Below, piece after piece: positions 31,974 through 41,086 of a DNA stretch of 64,000 bases. Each line of letters begins with the position of its first letter. Positions within the stretch are counted from its first letter, which is position 1. The notes under the pieces are model-generated. The model had not been told where the DNA came from. It saw nothing but the letters and a program-made list of their open reading frames with translations, and did not search any database. The translations under genes and the position numbers were made by a program. Source of the stretch: JAPPLB01 sp965208945 (lineage in GTDB: Bacteria > Acidobacteriota > Terriglobia > Bryobacterales > UBA6623); the NCBI GenBank assembly GCA_965208945.1, contig OZ242366.1, forward strand, positions 1,178,001 to 1,242,000, given 5' to 3'.

Positions 31974-33332
31974 ATGCACCCATTCTTGATTCTCCTCATC
32001 GCCGTCGCTGCGGTATTCGTGCTGATCATCCGACTCCGGGTGAACGCCTTTGTTGCGCTCATCTCGTCGGCAATCCTGATCGGCCTCCTCTCACCCGACA
32101 TCGCCGTCAACGAGGTAGTCCCGGCCGTCGGTGAGCGCTTCGGGGATGTTGTCGGGCGCATCGGCATCGCGATCGCCATGGCCGCCATCGTCGGCCAGTG
32201 CCTGATGGAAAGCGGCGCGGCCGACCGCATCACCCGCCGCTTTGTTGCCTGGCTGGGCGAGGCACGTTCCTCGCTGTCGCTGGTCGCGAGCGGCTACGTG
32301 CTTTCAGTACCCGTGTTCTCTGACACCGTCTTCTATCTCCTGGTCCCCTTGGCGCGGGCGATGAGTGTCCGCATGGGCGGACGCAACTACGTTCTCTATG
32401 TGATGGCGATCTCCGCCGGCGGATCGGCCACGCACGTCTTCGTCCCGCCTACGCCGGGGCCACTCGTAATGGCATCCACCCTCAGTGTCGATGTCGGCAT
32501 CGTCATTCTCGTAGGTCTGTGCGTCGCGCTACCCGCGTCGCTGTGCGGCTGGCTCTACTCGATATGGATCGACCGCAAGCTCGACATGCCGATTCGAGAA
32601 GCGCCCGGGCTTACCCTCGACGAGCTCGGCAAGATCGCGACGCGGCCCGAAGAAGAGTTGCCCGGTTTCTGGGTGTCGATGTCACCGATCCTGCTGCCGG
32701 TCGTGTTGATTACCTCCAATACGGTGGCGAACACCTTCTACGAGGGAACCGGCCTCGCCCGCCTGACCGCTTTCCTCGGGAACCCGAGTTTCGCTTTGCT
32801 GGCTGGCGCGGTCGTTTCGCTGTGGCTTCTGGCTCGTCAGAACCGTCTGTCGCTCAAGAAGTTGGCCGTCCCCGTCGAGGAAGCCGTCAAGAGTGCCGGC
32901 GTTATCATCCTGATCACCGCGGGAGGCGGGGCCTTCGGCGGAATGCTCGTCCTTGCGGGCGTCGGCGACATGCTCGGCGAGTCGGCGAGCGAGTTGGGCA
33001 TGTCGCTGATGCTGCTCGGCTTCCTGCTCGCCATGCTCGTCAAGATCGCGCAAGGTTCCGGCACGGTCGCCATGATCACGGCTTCCGCCATCATGGCCCC
33101 GCTGCTCGCGTCAGCAGACCTGACCTACCACCCGGTCTATGTTCTGATGTCCATCGGCAGCGGCGCTCTCATCGGCACCTGGATGAACGACAGCGGCTTC
33201 TGGGTCTTTCGCACGATGACCGGACTAACGGAGATCGAAACGCTGCAAACCAAGACAGCTCTCCTGGTCGTGTTGGGAACCACCGGCTTCGCCGTCACCC
33301 TGCTGGGAAGTTGGCTCTTCCCACTCGTTTAG
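31974..33332 (+). CDS. GntP-family permease (gluconate:H+ symporter type)
   Basis: A 452-residue inner-membrane transporter with about 12 predicted hydrophobic segments. Family signatures are present: SGYVLSVPVFSDTVFYLLVPLA, SATHVFVPPTPGPLVMA, VKIAQGSGTVAMITASA and the C-terminal WMNDSGFWVF. Members import gluconate or related sugar acids with protons. Substrate is not determined here. It follows dapD by 166 bp with its own possible -10 box (TATGAT, about 31937), so it is probably a separate unit. Functionally it might supply acids produced by, or related to, the PQQ dehydrogenases nearby, but that is speculation. Confidence 0.92.
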   Translation: MHPFLILLIAVAAVFVLIIRLRVNAFVALISSAILIGLLSPDIAVNEVVPAVGERFGDVVGRIGIAIAMAAIVGQCLMESGAADRITRRFVAWLGEARSSLSLVASGYVLSVPVFSDTVFYLLVPLARAMSVRMGGRNYVLYVMAISAGGSATHVFVPPTPGPLVMASTLSVDVGIVILVGLCVALPASLCGWLYSIWIDRKLDMPIREAPGLTLDELGKIATRPEEELPGFWVSMSPILLPVVLITSNTVANTFYEGTGLARLTAFLGNPSFALLAGAVVSLWLLARQNRLSLKKLAVPVEEAVKSAGVIILITAGGGAFGGMLVLAGVGDMLGESASELGMSLMLLGFLLAMLVKIAQGSGTVAMITASAIMAPLLASADLTYHPVYVLMSIGSGALIGTWMNDSGFWVFRTMTGLTEIETLQTKTALLVVLGTTGFAVTLLGSWLFPLV

Positions 33333-33574
33333 CCTGCAGTCAAGTCACGTTACTGTTTGTTTCGGCTGAGAAGATAGGGTCCGCATCCCCTTTGCGCTCG
33401 ATACCTTTCGGCATGCACGATGTTCGGATGGATGAATTTCGCACGGCCCTGGTTAAAAGCTGTGCTCTGTGTTGGGCCGCTGCTTGTCTTGGAGGAGGAG
33501 GAAACCCTGTTTGACGACAAGCCTCATCGCATGCAATGCGCCTTGCCAACCCAGTTGTTGCTATGGTGCTGAAC

Positions 33575-35206
33575 TCAGTCCTGCTCCAGACCCGCCGGTA
33601 ACGCGAACGCCACGACATTCACGCCCGAGCAGACAGCCAGGTACTGCCGGCCCTTGACCGCGTAGCTGATCGGCGAGGCGGAGATTCGCGTGCCCGTGTT
33701 GAAGTGCCATAGCGGTTCGCCGGTCTTGGCATCGAGGGCGGTGAAGAATCCTTGATCGTCACCCGCGAAGATCAAACCGGTGGCGGTAGAAACCAGCCCT
33801 GCTCCGTAGTGCCGGGAGTTCACTTGCTTGTACTCCCACTTGCGTTCACCCGTTGTCAGGTCCAGCGCGCGGACAAACATCTGCCAGGGGAACCGCGGCG
33901 ATTCGATGTAGCCCGTCGCCGCATAGGAAAAGCCCCCGGGACGAAACTCCTGCTTCGATTTATAGCTGACGCCGCAACCCTCCTTGACCGCCAGGTAGAA
34001 CCAGTTCGTAGCCGGATTGTAGGCCGGCGACATCCAATTCGTCGCGCCAGACGTGGATGGGCAGACAAAGTTGCCCTGCAGCGTCGGCTCCACGCCCGGC
34101 ACGCGGATCGGCCGGCCGGTCTCCGTCAGGCCGCTGGCCCAGTTCAACTTGTCGATGAACGGTACGCCCTCGAGAAACTCGCCGGTCTCGCGGTCAAGAA
34201 CGTAGTAGAAACCGTTGCGGTCGGCATGCGTCAGAAGCTTTCTTGGGCGGCCTTTGTAGGGAGCGTCGACCAGAATCGGGATCTCTACCGAATCCCAGTC
34301 GTGCAGATCGTGAGGCGTGAACTGAAAATGCCATTTGAGCTTGCCGCTGTCGGCGTCCAGCGCGACAACCGACTCGGTATAAAGGTTGTCTCCTCTTCTC
34401 GGCTCGCCGTCGAAGTCCGGCGCGGGGTTCCCGATGCCCCAGTAGAGCAGGTTCAACTCGGGATCGAAGCTCCCCGAGAGCCACGTCGCTCCGCCGCCGG
34501 TCTTCCACGAATCGCCGGCCCACGTTTCGTTGCCGGGCTCGCCCGGACGCGGAATCGTGTAGAACCGCCACAGCCGTTCACCCGTTGTGGCGTCGAAGGC
34601 GTCCAGCCAGCCGTTGAGTCCGTAGTCGCCCGCCGCGTTGCCGGCGATGATCCTGCCGTCAATCGCAAACGGTGCTGCCGGCGACCAGTAGCCGTCTTCG
34701 GAGCTCGCAATCTCCGATTCCCAAACCATGCTCCCGGTGCGGGCATCGAGAGCGACGAGATGAGCGTCCGGCGTGGAGACATAGACAAGATTCCCCAGCA
34801 CAGCGACGCCGCGATTGTTGCCGCGCTGGCGGGCCGGCTCGCGGCGCCATTTCCAGATCTGGCGGCCGGCGCGGGCATCCAGCGCGTATACCTCGTTGGG
34901 CTGGCTCACATACATCACGCCGTCCACGACGATGGGAACGCTTTCCAGCCGTCGCGCTCCCGGCATGGGGAAGATCCAGGCGGGCGCGAGCTGACTTACG
35001 TTTTCCTTCGTGATCTGATCGAGCGGACTGTGGCGCTGCGAGTCGTAGGTGCGGCCGTAGGTGAGCCAATTTTCAGGTGGTGGGTCGAGAAGCTGTTCGT
35101 AGGTGACCTCCCCGGCCGAAGGCCCCGCGGCCAGAAGCCCTGCCACCACTGCGCAGCGCAAAACGCGGCCGATGCTAGCGGCTCGGTTGCTCATTTCAGC
35201 TATCAT
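33575..35206 (-). CDS. PQQ-dependent alcohol dehydrogenase, lanthanide-type Asp motif, no Cys pair
   Basis: A 543-residue exported quinoprotein related to the one at 25036. TPHDLHDWD (about residues 295-303) carries the catalytic Asp and the +2 Asp associated with lanthanide-dependent enzymes. Propeller motifs include GGGATWLSGSFDPELNLLYWGIGNPAP. Unlike its relative, the segment that should contain the adjacent cysteines reads EPARQRGNNRG, so the vicinal disulfide is missing. The start ATG at 35206 overlaps the stop of the upstream cytochrome gene as ATGA, which implies translational coupling. The substrate is probably an alcohol but is not known. Confidence 0.9.
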   Translation of the reverse strand: MIAEMSNRAASIGRVLRCAVVAGLLAAGPSAGEVTYEQLLDPPPENWLTYGRTYDSQRHSPLDQITKENVSQLAPAWIFPMPGARRLESVPIVVDGVMYVSQPNEVYALDARAGRQIWKWRREPARQRGNNRGVAVLGNLVYVSTPDAHLVALDARTGSMVWESEIASSEDGYWSPAAPFAIDGRIIAGNAAGDYGLNGWLDAFDATTGERLWRFYTIPRPGEPGNETWAGDSWKTGGGATWLSGSFDPELNLLYWGIGNPAPDFDGEPRRGDNLYTESVVALDADSGKLKWHFQFTPHDLHDWDSVEIPILVDAPYKGRPRKLLTHADRNGFYYVLDRETGEFLEGVPFIDKLNWASGLTETGRPIRVPGVEPTLQGNFVCPSTSGATNWMSPAYNPATNWFYLAVKEGCGVSYKSKQEFRPGGFSYAATGYIESPRFPWQMFVRALDLTTGERKWEYKQVNSRHYGAGLVSTATGLIFAGDDQGFFTALDAKTGEPLWHFNTGTRISASPISYAVKGRQYLAVCSGVNVVAFALPAGLEQD

Positions 35207-36030
35207 GGCGCCTGGTTCGGCTCGACCGAACTTCCCTCCCTCCTACGTAGCGACAGGCGGCTCAGGAAGGCAAGCAAGTCCCGAAACTCTGCTTCGCTCA
35301 GGCGTCGATCGTAGTCGGTGGGCATCAGCGACTTCTCACCGTAGACGATCTTGTCGATCTCTTCGCTGGAAAGCAGGTAAAGGCGGTCATCATCTCCGAT
35401 CATCTGGAGCGAGAAGTTGTGCTCGTTCTTGCTCACTCCCGAGATCGTCCGTCCTCCCTGGGTGGTAACCGTGACGGGGCGGTATCCCAGTGGCGGATGC
35501 GGCTTTTCCACGGTCAGCGCCTCTTGAATCCTTTTCAGCGACATCTGTGCTCCAAGGTTTGTCAAATCCGGTCCCAACAGACCCCCTCGACCGCGGATCA
35601 CATGGCAGCGCCCACATTCGCCCTTTCCCCAAAATATATGGGACCCTTGTTGAATGTCGCCGTCGACGGCAACATCGATCGCTTTCGCCCGCAGGCTCCG
35701 GATCCAGGCTACAATTCGCCAAGCATCGTCTTCAGGCAAGCCCATCGGCGGCATCTCGCTGTCAGGAATCCCTTCTTGAATCGCTTGAAACAACTCCGTG
35801 TCCGTCTGCCGCAAGTAGCGCCGCTGCGCCGCCATTGCCGGCCCGCGGTCACCGGGTGCTCCGTCAACGCCATGGCAGACCGTGCAGAGCTTGTTGAAGA
35901 GCTCATGCCCCTCGGCGATGACTTCTGCGCCGGACCCAAGGGGGTTCTCGGCGCCCCAGGCGAGACCGGGCAGTCCAAGATACAACACGACACTAACCAA
36001 GATTGCCAGAACGCGTCGACACCAAGTCAT
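35203..36030 (-). CDS. Diheme c-type cytochrome coupled to PQQ dehydrogenase
   Basis: A 275-residue exported protein with a signal peptide (VLAILVSVVLYLGLPGLAWG) and two heme motifs, CTVCH and CGRCH. The second domain shows GPDLTNLG and YLLSSEEIDKIVYGEKSLMPTDYDRRLSEAEFRDLLAFLS, close in layout to the cytochrome at 26741. Its stop codon overlaps the start of the PQQ dehydrogenase by four bases, so the two are made together and very probably exchange electrons. It is the last chromosomal gene before the integrated element at 36183. Confidence 0.92.
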   Translation of the reverse strand: MTWCRRVLAILVSVVLYLGLPGLAWGAENPLGSGAEVIAEGHELFNKLCTVCHGVDGAPGDRGPAMAAQRRYLRQTDTELFQAIQEGIPDSEMPPMGLPEDDAWRIVAWIRSLRAKAIDVAVDGDIQQGSHIFWGKGECGRCHVIRGRGGLLGPDLTNLGAQMSLKRIQEALTVEKPHPPLGYRPVTVTTQGGRTISGVSKNEHNFSLQMIGDDDRLYLLSSEEIDKIVYGEKSLMPTDYDRRLSEAEFRDLLAFLSRLSLRRREGSSVEPNQAP

Positions 36031-36182
36031 TTCCAGTTCATGATGATAGCCGAAGATACCGAATCACATCATTTCCAGGGGTTATTGCCGCGGGCTTCGA
36101 TCGTTGACGAGTAGGAAGCCGGCCCGGCAGATCAGTGTTCATCAACATTCCGACACGTTTGTGTTCGTGTTTGGGCCGGTTT

Positions 36183-36203
36183 TGCGGTATAGTCGGTATA
36201 TAT
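36183..36203. other. Candidate left attachment site
   Basis: TGCGGTATAGT (36183-36193) is identical to 62971-62981. GTCGGTATATAT (36192-36203) is an 11-of-12 reverse complement of the arm at 62957-62968. The arrangement of a core plus inverted arms suits tyrosine recombinase sites. Confidence 0.55.
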
Positions 36204-36239
36204 TACTGAAATTGGCAGCCGGGCAGCCAGGAGGCTGCC

Positions 36240-37346
36240 TTGCCCTACGACCGGAAAGCCCGTCAAGACGCGGAGATCGCCTACTACCGATCCGTAGCCA
36301 ACCTCAAGCCGACTCTCTCCGATCCCGACATCGAGTTCCTCTATCAGCATCAGCCCGTCGGAATCGACCTCAAGGGACGTATCCTCCTGCGGCCCGAGAG
36401 GGGCGCCGCCAAGCCGCCGCCTGGCTACATCGAACTTCTCGAGGAGATCACCAGCAACATCGCGATTCATTCACGGCACAACCTGATCAACGGCGTTACT
36501 CTCCAGAACTACTCGCCCTCCTGCGAGAAGTACTCCCCCTTCAAGAAGACTCTCTACCTGCCGCAATACTTCATTAACATGACGCTGCCCCACCGCAAGG
36601 TCAGCGGTATCACGTTCAAACGTCACAACGGGAGCCAGACACTGAAACTGCAAGCCGATGACGAGATCGGGCTGCCCTACGGGGTCTATGCACGGCTCGT
36701 CCTGATCTACATAACCAGCGAGAGGGTCTTCACCAAGGAGAGGGAGTTCAAGCTGGGCGCGAGTTGGAGCAAGTTCCTGTCGGATATGCAGATTCACAAG
36801 AACGGTAAAAAGGTTCAAGCCGTGAAGGAACAACTAAAACGACTATGCGCTACCAACTACCGAATCTTCGATTCGAGAATGGTGACTAAGTTTCGGAAAG
36901 ATGAGTCGTTCAGTCAGATGCTCGTAGCCGAGAAGTGGATGCGCTCCTCCGATGGAGTCGAGGTCACCTTGAGTCCGGGCTTCTTTATGATGACCCACGA
37001 TTCCGTCGTGCCGTTGGAATCGGACATCGTTCGCAATCTTCGTCGCTCACCGCTCACGCTCGATCTCTACGCTTGGTTGTCATATCGGCTGTTCAGGCTC
37101 AAGGAAGAAACGACCATCTCCTGGCAATCGCTCGAGCGCCAGTTCGGGGCGAACTACGGACGGCTCGTCGATTTTCGCAAGAAGTTCCGCAACAGTCTTG
37201 TAACGGTGCTGAAGTACAGTCCCCCCGCTCCTGGGGTCGAGGTACGGAATAAGGGCCTCCTCCTTACTCCCGGAAACCCCTCCGATATCGAGTGGATGGA
37301 GCGCATGATCTCTCGCGCTCGCAGCAGCACCAGATTCCCAATCTGA
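36240..37346 (+). CDS. repA: Plasmid replication initiator, RepA (PF04796-type)
   Basis: A 368-residue protein starting at TTG (36240), five bases after a strong AGGAGG. The central segment LPYGVYARLVLIYITSERV...EREFKLGASWSKFLSDM is the hallmark of plasmid-encoded RepA_C proteins. The wHTH-like C-terminal half contains TISWQSLERQFGANYGRLVDFRKKFRNSL. It should bind the iterons just downstream (37402-37541) and open the origin. A near-consensus Shine-Dalgarno with a weak start codon suggests controlled translation. Presence of a complete initiator means the element may replicate autonomously after excision. Confidence 0.85.
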   Translation: MPYDRKARQDAEIAYYRSVANLKPTLSDPDIEFLYQHQPVGIDLKGRILLRPERGAAKPPPGYIELLEEITSNIAIHSRHNLINGVTLQNYSPSCEKYSPFKKTLYLPQYFINMTLPHRKVSGITFKRHNGSQTLKLQADDEIGLPYGVYARLVLIYITSERVFTKEREFKLGASWSKFLSDMQIHKNGKKVQAVKEQLKRLCATNYRIFDSRMVTKFRKDESFSQMLVAEKWMRSSDGVEVTLSPGFFMMTHDSVVPLESDIVRNLRRSPLTLDLYAWLSYRLFRLKEETTISWQSLERQFGANYGRLVDFRKKFRNSLVTVLKYSPPAPGVEVRNKGLLLTPGNPSDIEWMERMISRARSSTRFPI

Positions 37347-37401
37347 TTCATCACTCTGTGGAATCAAAGAAGCGCTGCATTGGGATGATTTCGAGTTGAT
37401 C

Positions 37402-37541
37402 TGTCGTGCCCCTTTGGTCCCACTTTGTCGTGGCCCTTTGGTCCCACTTTGTCGTGCCCCTTTGGTCCCACTTTGTCGTGGCCCTTTGGTCCCACTCGTC
37501 GTGCCCCTTTGGTCCCACTCGTCGTGCCCCTTTGGTCCCAC
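37402..37541. repeat. Six iterons, candidate vegetative origin (oriV)
   Basis: Six head-to-tail copies of TGTCGTGCCCCTTTGGTCCC plus a short variable tail, with unit lengths 24, 24, 24, 22, 23 and 23 bp, lie just after repA. Positions 7-8 alternate between CC and GC in the first four units. An AT-richer stretch (about 37542-37575) and a weak DnaA-box-like TGTGGAAAT (37608-37616) follow. This is the classical layout of an iteron-controlled plasmid origin. Confidence 0.88.
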
Positions 37542-37698
37542 ATCCATGTATATAAGGTTTTCCTGAAGTAAATCCTGAAGGCCGCGCGCGCGTACGCCTA
37601 ACCGATCTGTGGAAATCTGGAAAAAGCTCCACACATTGCAGCGCTGCGCGCTTGAGAGAAACCCCCATGCGATGCATCATCTTTGACAGAAGGTACGC

Positions 37699-38022
37699 AT
37701 GCCACTCCTCACGACGAAACACCGCCGAGCGGTCCATCTGACCGTACTCGCTGTTGTGATCGCTGTACAGGTAGCGCCCCTGGCGGCCGCTACGACGACC
37801 ACGACCCCAACAACGGGGCAGGGTCCGTGGGTGAACGCGGTGACCGTTCTGCAGACGGCCTTCACCGGCGTCATCGCCCGCGGGCTGGCGCTGGTCGCGA
37901 TCGTCATCGCCGGTTTGATGTTCGCCTTCGGGGAGGGCGGCTCGAAGCGCGCCCTGGCGGGCGTCGTTTTCGGCCTGGGCATGGCGATCGGGGCCGTGAA
38001 TTTTCTCGACTGGCTCTTCTGA
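37699..38022 (+). CDS. virB2: VirB2/TrbC-type pilin
   Basis: A 107-residue protein with an N-terminal signal segment (LTVLAVVIAVQVAPLAAA), a Thr-rich linker and two hydrophobic segments (VIARGLALVAIVIAGLMFAF and LAGVVFGLGMAIGAVNFL). These flank a short polar loop EGGSKRA, the usual layout of TrbC/VirB2 major pilins. It is first in the virB2-virB3-virB4 gene order. The mature subunit would form the conjugative pilus. Confidence 0.85.
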   Translation: MPLLTTKHRRAVHLTVLAVVIAVQVAPLAAATTTTTPTTGQGPWVNAVTVLQTAFTGVIARGLALVAIVIAGLMFAFGEGGSKRALAGVVFGLGMAIGAVNFLDWLF

Positions 38023-38029
38023 GGCCCTG

Positions 38030-38353
38030 ATGAGCATCAGCGGGGAGCGCACCTGGACGGCCTGCCGGTCACTGTCGCGGCCGCTCACGATGTTCGGTTG
38101 CGAGCGTCGGGCGTTCATTCTGAGCGGGACCATCGGCGCGGCGGCCTGGAACGCGATGAACTCCCTGGCGGTCGGGCTGCTGCTGTTCGCGATCGGCTAC
38201 GGGATCGGCTGGTTCGGCACCCGCAACGACCCTCACATGCTGCTGGTCATCCGGGCGGCCACACGGGAGAAAGTCCGCTACGATCCGGGCAAGCGCCCCG
38301 CCTCGATGGAAGACGTCGAGATCGCCGCAGACGAACTGGAGGCCTCCGCGTGA
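38030..38353 (+). CDS. virB3: VirB3/TrbD-type inner-membrane protein
   Basis: A 107-residue protein with the TrbD-like opening RSLSRPLTMFGCERRAFILSGTIGAAAW and one or two membrane segments (MNSLAVGLLLFAIGYGIGWF), then a soluble tail that includes DPHMLLVIRAATRE. It sits 7 bp after virB2, and its stop overlaps the start of virB4 (GTGA). VirB3 works with VirB4 in pilus assembly. Confidence 0.85.
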   Translation: MSISGERTWTACRSLSRPLTMFGCERRAFILSGTIGAAAWNAMNSLAVGLLLFAIGYGIGWFGTRNDPHMLLVIRAATREKVRYDPGKRPASMEDVEIAADELEASA

Positions 38354-40767
38354 CGCCGGTGGTGCGAGCGGCGGCGAAGCGCCACGGCGAGGCCGGCTCG
38401 CTGGCCGAGGAGCTGCCCTATTGGGCGTGGATCGACGAGCGGACCCTGCTGACCCGCAGGGGCGAGCTCGTCACTTTGGCTGAGCTGCATCCTAGCGGCA
38501 TCGCGGGGGAATCGCCGGCGGACCTCGACCAGACGCTGGCGGCCTGGATGAGGCTGCTGGGGCAGCTCGAGGAGGAGGTCCGCTTCTCTCTGATCGTGAC
38601 GCGGCGTCCAGTGAGCTCCGGCGCGATCGCCCAACTGGGACACGAGCGGCTGCCGGACGAGATCTTCCGCGCCCGCGCCGGCGAGCTCATGCGGCGCAAC
38701 GGCGAGCTGCGCTTCCATGCGGCCTGGACGTTGAACCCGCGGCTGAGCGAAGCGCCGCAGCAAGGCAACCCGCTGAGCAGCTGGACGAAGCGGCTGAAGA
38801 CGAACGGCGCGGCGCAGCGGGTCTACCTGAGAGACTCGCTCGCGCGGGCAGCCGAGCAGCTCGGAAGGATCGTGGACGCCGGGCTGGCGCTCGTCTCGGA
38901 CGTCTGCCCCAGCCGGGTGCTGGAAGAGAGGGAAGCGACCGCCATGCTGGGCGATCTGATCAACCGGCCGGGCACGGCAGCGCCGTCGCATCAGGGTGGA
39001 GCGTTGCACTGGGCATGGGGTCTGTCGGAGCTGGAGGCCCACCGGCGGCACCTGACGCTGGACGGCGAGCCGCTGATGCTCTACTCGCTCGTCGAGCCTC
39101 CGCCGGAAGCCACGGCCAACATCCTGTGGGAGCTTCTTCGCCTGCGCGCCGTGTGGAGCTGGGTGTGGGAATGGCGCGGGCTGTCGATGGGCAAGGCGAG
39201 AGGCCGCATCCGGTCCGCTCAGAAGCACTTCTTCTCCGGACGCTATTCGATGCTGGCGCACGCCAGGGGAACGGAAGGCACCGACGCGGCGCTGCTCGAC
39301 TCGGCGGCGGCCGCGGAATCGGCGGCGCTGGGCGATGCGCTGGTCGAGCTGCAAAGCGAAGGCATCCCGTGGGGCGAGCTGGCGGCTTCGCTGTCGGTGC
39401 ATGCCCCGACGTTGCGGGAACTCGAGGAACTCGATCCTGCTGTCGTACGGATCTTCGCGGGCCGCGACATCAAGATCCTGCGGGAAGGCTGGGGGCAGTT
39501 GAGCGCCTGGTTCGCTCGTCTGCCCGGGCAGGCCGCCAACCGGCAGTTGCGGAAGATGCCGGTGTCGGCCGGAACGGCGCTGTGCTGCGCCTCGATCTTC
39601 TCGCCCGAGCGCGGCCCGAGCCGGTCGAAGCATCTGAACGCGCCCTCTCTGGCGACGCTGGAAACCCGCTGCTCGACGCTGTACGACTACGACCTGTTCA
39701 ACGGCGGCGACGTGGGCCACTCGCTGGTGCTGGGAGCGACCGGTTCCGGCAAGAGCTTCCTGCTCAACTTCCTGCTGATCCATGCGCTGCGCTACAACCC
39801 GCGCGTGGCGGTGCTCGATCTGGGAGGCTCGTACCGCCACGTCACCGAGATGCTGGGCGGGGGCTATCTGCGGCTCGACGGTGACGCCGGCGGATCGTCC
39901 CTGCGGCCGTTCAGCCTGCCCTCCAACGAGCGGACGTTCACGTTCCTGACGGGATGGATCAGCCGGCTGCTCCGGTTGGGAGGCTATCAGCCCACCGCTG
40001 AGGATGGCACGGAGATCCAGAAGCTGATCGTGGACCTGTACGGGTTGGGGCTGAACCAGCGCCGGATGAGCGCCCTGGTCGAGACCTTGCCGCCGCGGAT
40101 GAAGCCGGCCATGACGAGGTGGACCAGCGGCGGGCAGTGGGGCAGGATCTTCGACGCGGCGGGCAAAGGCGGCGATCTCTCAGGCACGGACTGGCAGGTG
40201 GTCGATCTCTCAGGAGCGTCGGAGCACCCGGACCTGGTCTCGGCGGCCTTGTCCTATTGCCTGGAGCGGTTGCGGCTCGAGCTGGAGCGGCCCGAGGAAA
40301 CTGCGCGGCTCAAGATCATGGTGGTGGACGAGGCCTGGAAGTTCCTGGCGGAGGCGGCGACGGCGGACTACATGGTGGAGGCGGCGAGGACCTGGCGCAA
40401 GAGAAACGCGGCGCTGATCCTGGCGACGCAGTCGCCGTCCGATGTCGTCAGTGGACCGGCGACCGGGGCGCTGATCGAATCGATTCCCAACCGGCTGTTC
40501 CTCTCGATCGGCGACCTGACAGAAGAAGCGGCGGGGAAGCTTCAGCTGAAGGCGGGGGAGGCGGCTCTGATCCGAGGCCTGCTGCCCAAACGCGAGATGT
40601 ACGCGCGGAGCCCGCAGTCCTCAGAAGTGCTGACGCTGAACGTCGATCGGCGCAGCTACTGGCTGTTCACCTCGAATCCCCGAGAAATGGAAAGACGGGC
40701 CGAGGCCATCCGGCGCACCGGGGATCTGCTCAGCGCCATCGAGGAGCTGGCCGCAGGCCGCGGGTGA
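38350..40767 (+). CDS. virB4: VirB4/TrbE-type conjugation ATPase
   Basis: An 805-residue ATPase of the type IV secretion system. The GTG at 38350 overlaps the virB3 stop, which fixes the start. Walker A GATGSGKSF lies near residue 462, and Walker B IMVVDEAWKF near residue 656. Further conserved segments are LATQSPSDV and the N-terminal CagE/TrbE-like domain (WAWIDERTLLTRRGELVTL...). It energises pilus biogenesis and substrate transfer at the inner membrane. The length is typical. Confidence 0.93.
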   Translation: MTPVVRAAAKRHGEAGSLAEELPYWAWIDERTLLTRRGELVTLAELHPSGIAGESPADLDQTLAAWMRLLGQLEEEVRFSLIVTRRPVSSGAIAQLGHERLPDEIFRARAGELMRRNGELRFHAAWTLNPRLSEAPQQGNPLSSWTKRLKTNGAAQRVYLRDSLARAAEQLGRIVDAGLALVSDVCPSRVLEEREATAMLGDLINRPGTAAPSHQGGALHWAWGLSELEAHRRHLTLDGEPLMLYSLVEPPPEATANILWELLRLRAVWSWVWEWRGLSMGKARGRIRSAQKHFFSGRYSMLAHARGTEGTDAALLDSAAAAESAALGDALVELQSEGIPWGELAASLSVHAPTLRELEELDPAVVRIFAGRDIKILREGWGQLSAWFARLPGQAANRQLRKMPVSAGTALCCASIFSPERGPSRSKHLNAPSLATLETRCSTLYDYDLFNGGDVGHSLVLGATGSGKSFLLNFLLIHALRYNPRVAVLDLGGSYRHVTEMLGGGYLRLDGDAGGSSLRPFSLPSNERTFTFLTGWISRLLRLGGYQPTAEDGTEIQKLIVDLYGLGLNQRRMSALVETLPPRMKPAMTRWTSGGQWGRIFDAAGKGGDLSGTDWQVVDLSGASEHPDLVSAALSYCLERLRLELERPEETARLKIMVVDEAWKFLAEAATADYMVEAARTWRKRNAALILATQSPSDVVSGPATGALIESIPNRLFLSIGDLTEEAAGKLQLKAGEAALIRGLLPKREMYARSPQSSEVLTLNVDRRSYWLFTSNPREMERRAEAIRRTGDLLSAIEELAAGRG

Positions 40768-40771
40768 GACG

Positions 40772-41086
40772 ATGCCCTGGCGAGTCGCTACCGGACTGTC
40801 TCTGACCCTATGGGCGCTGGCGTTCCTGCTGGTGGGAGAGCGGCTTCAGTACCTGGCTCCCTATCGGGGAGTTCTCGTCGAGCGCTACGCCTGGACGGTG
40901 AGCCTGCACCTGACGGCGGCGGCGGCGGGACTGTACGTGCTGCTGTACTGGCTGGCGCGGCGGGCCGGGCTGGGGGACGTGGGCGGCAAGCTGAAGCTGA
41001 TGGACAAGCGGCTGGCCGCCGGCGAAGCGCACGACGCCGAGTTGGGGAGGCGGCTGGAGAGGGAACGCGAAGGAGATCTGGGATGA
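40772..41086 (+). CDS. Small membrane protein in the tra region
   Basis: A 104-residue protein with two hydrophobic segments (LSLTLWALAFLLVGERL and LHLTAAAAGLYVLLYWLARRAG) and a charged helical C-terminus (KLKLMDKRLAAGEAHDAELGRRLERERE). It lies four bases after virB4, and its stop overlaps the next start as ATGA, so it is part of the operon. No family is recognised. It may be an accessory conjugation or entry-exclusion factor, without evidence for either. Confidence 0.75.
   Translation: MPWRVATGLSLTLWALAFLLVGERLQYLAPYRGVLVERYAWTVSLHLTAAAAGLYVLLYWLARRAGLGDVGGKLKLMDKRLAAGEAHDAELGRRLEREREGDLG

Noticed and set aside
33333..33574. Possible small gene between the GntP permease and the PQQ dehydrogenase
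   Set aside because: Frames such as the one starting MHDVRMDEFRTALVK end quickly in a Cys/Ala/Gly run without a ribosome binding site. The stretch is simply the space between convergent genes.
37402..37541. Possible CRISPR array
   Set aside because: Repeats are contiguous without unique spacers and lie next to repA; they are iterons. The 10-bp array at 13271 also has no spacers.
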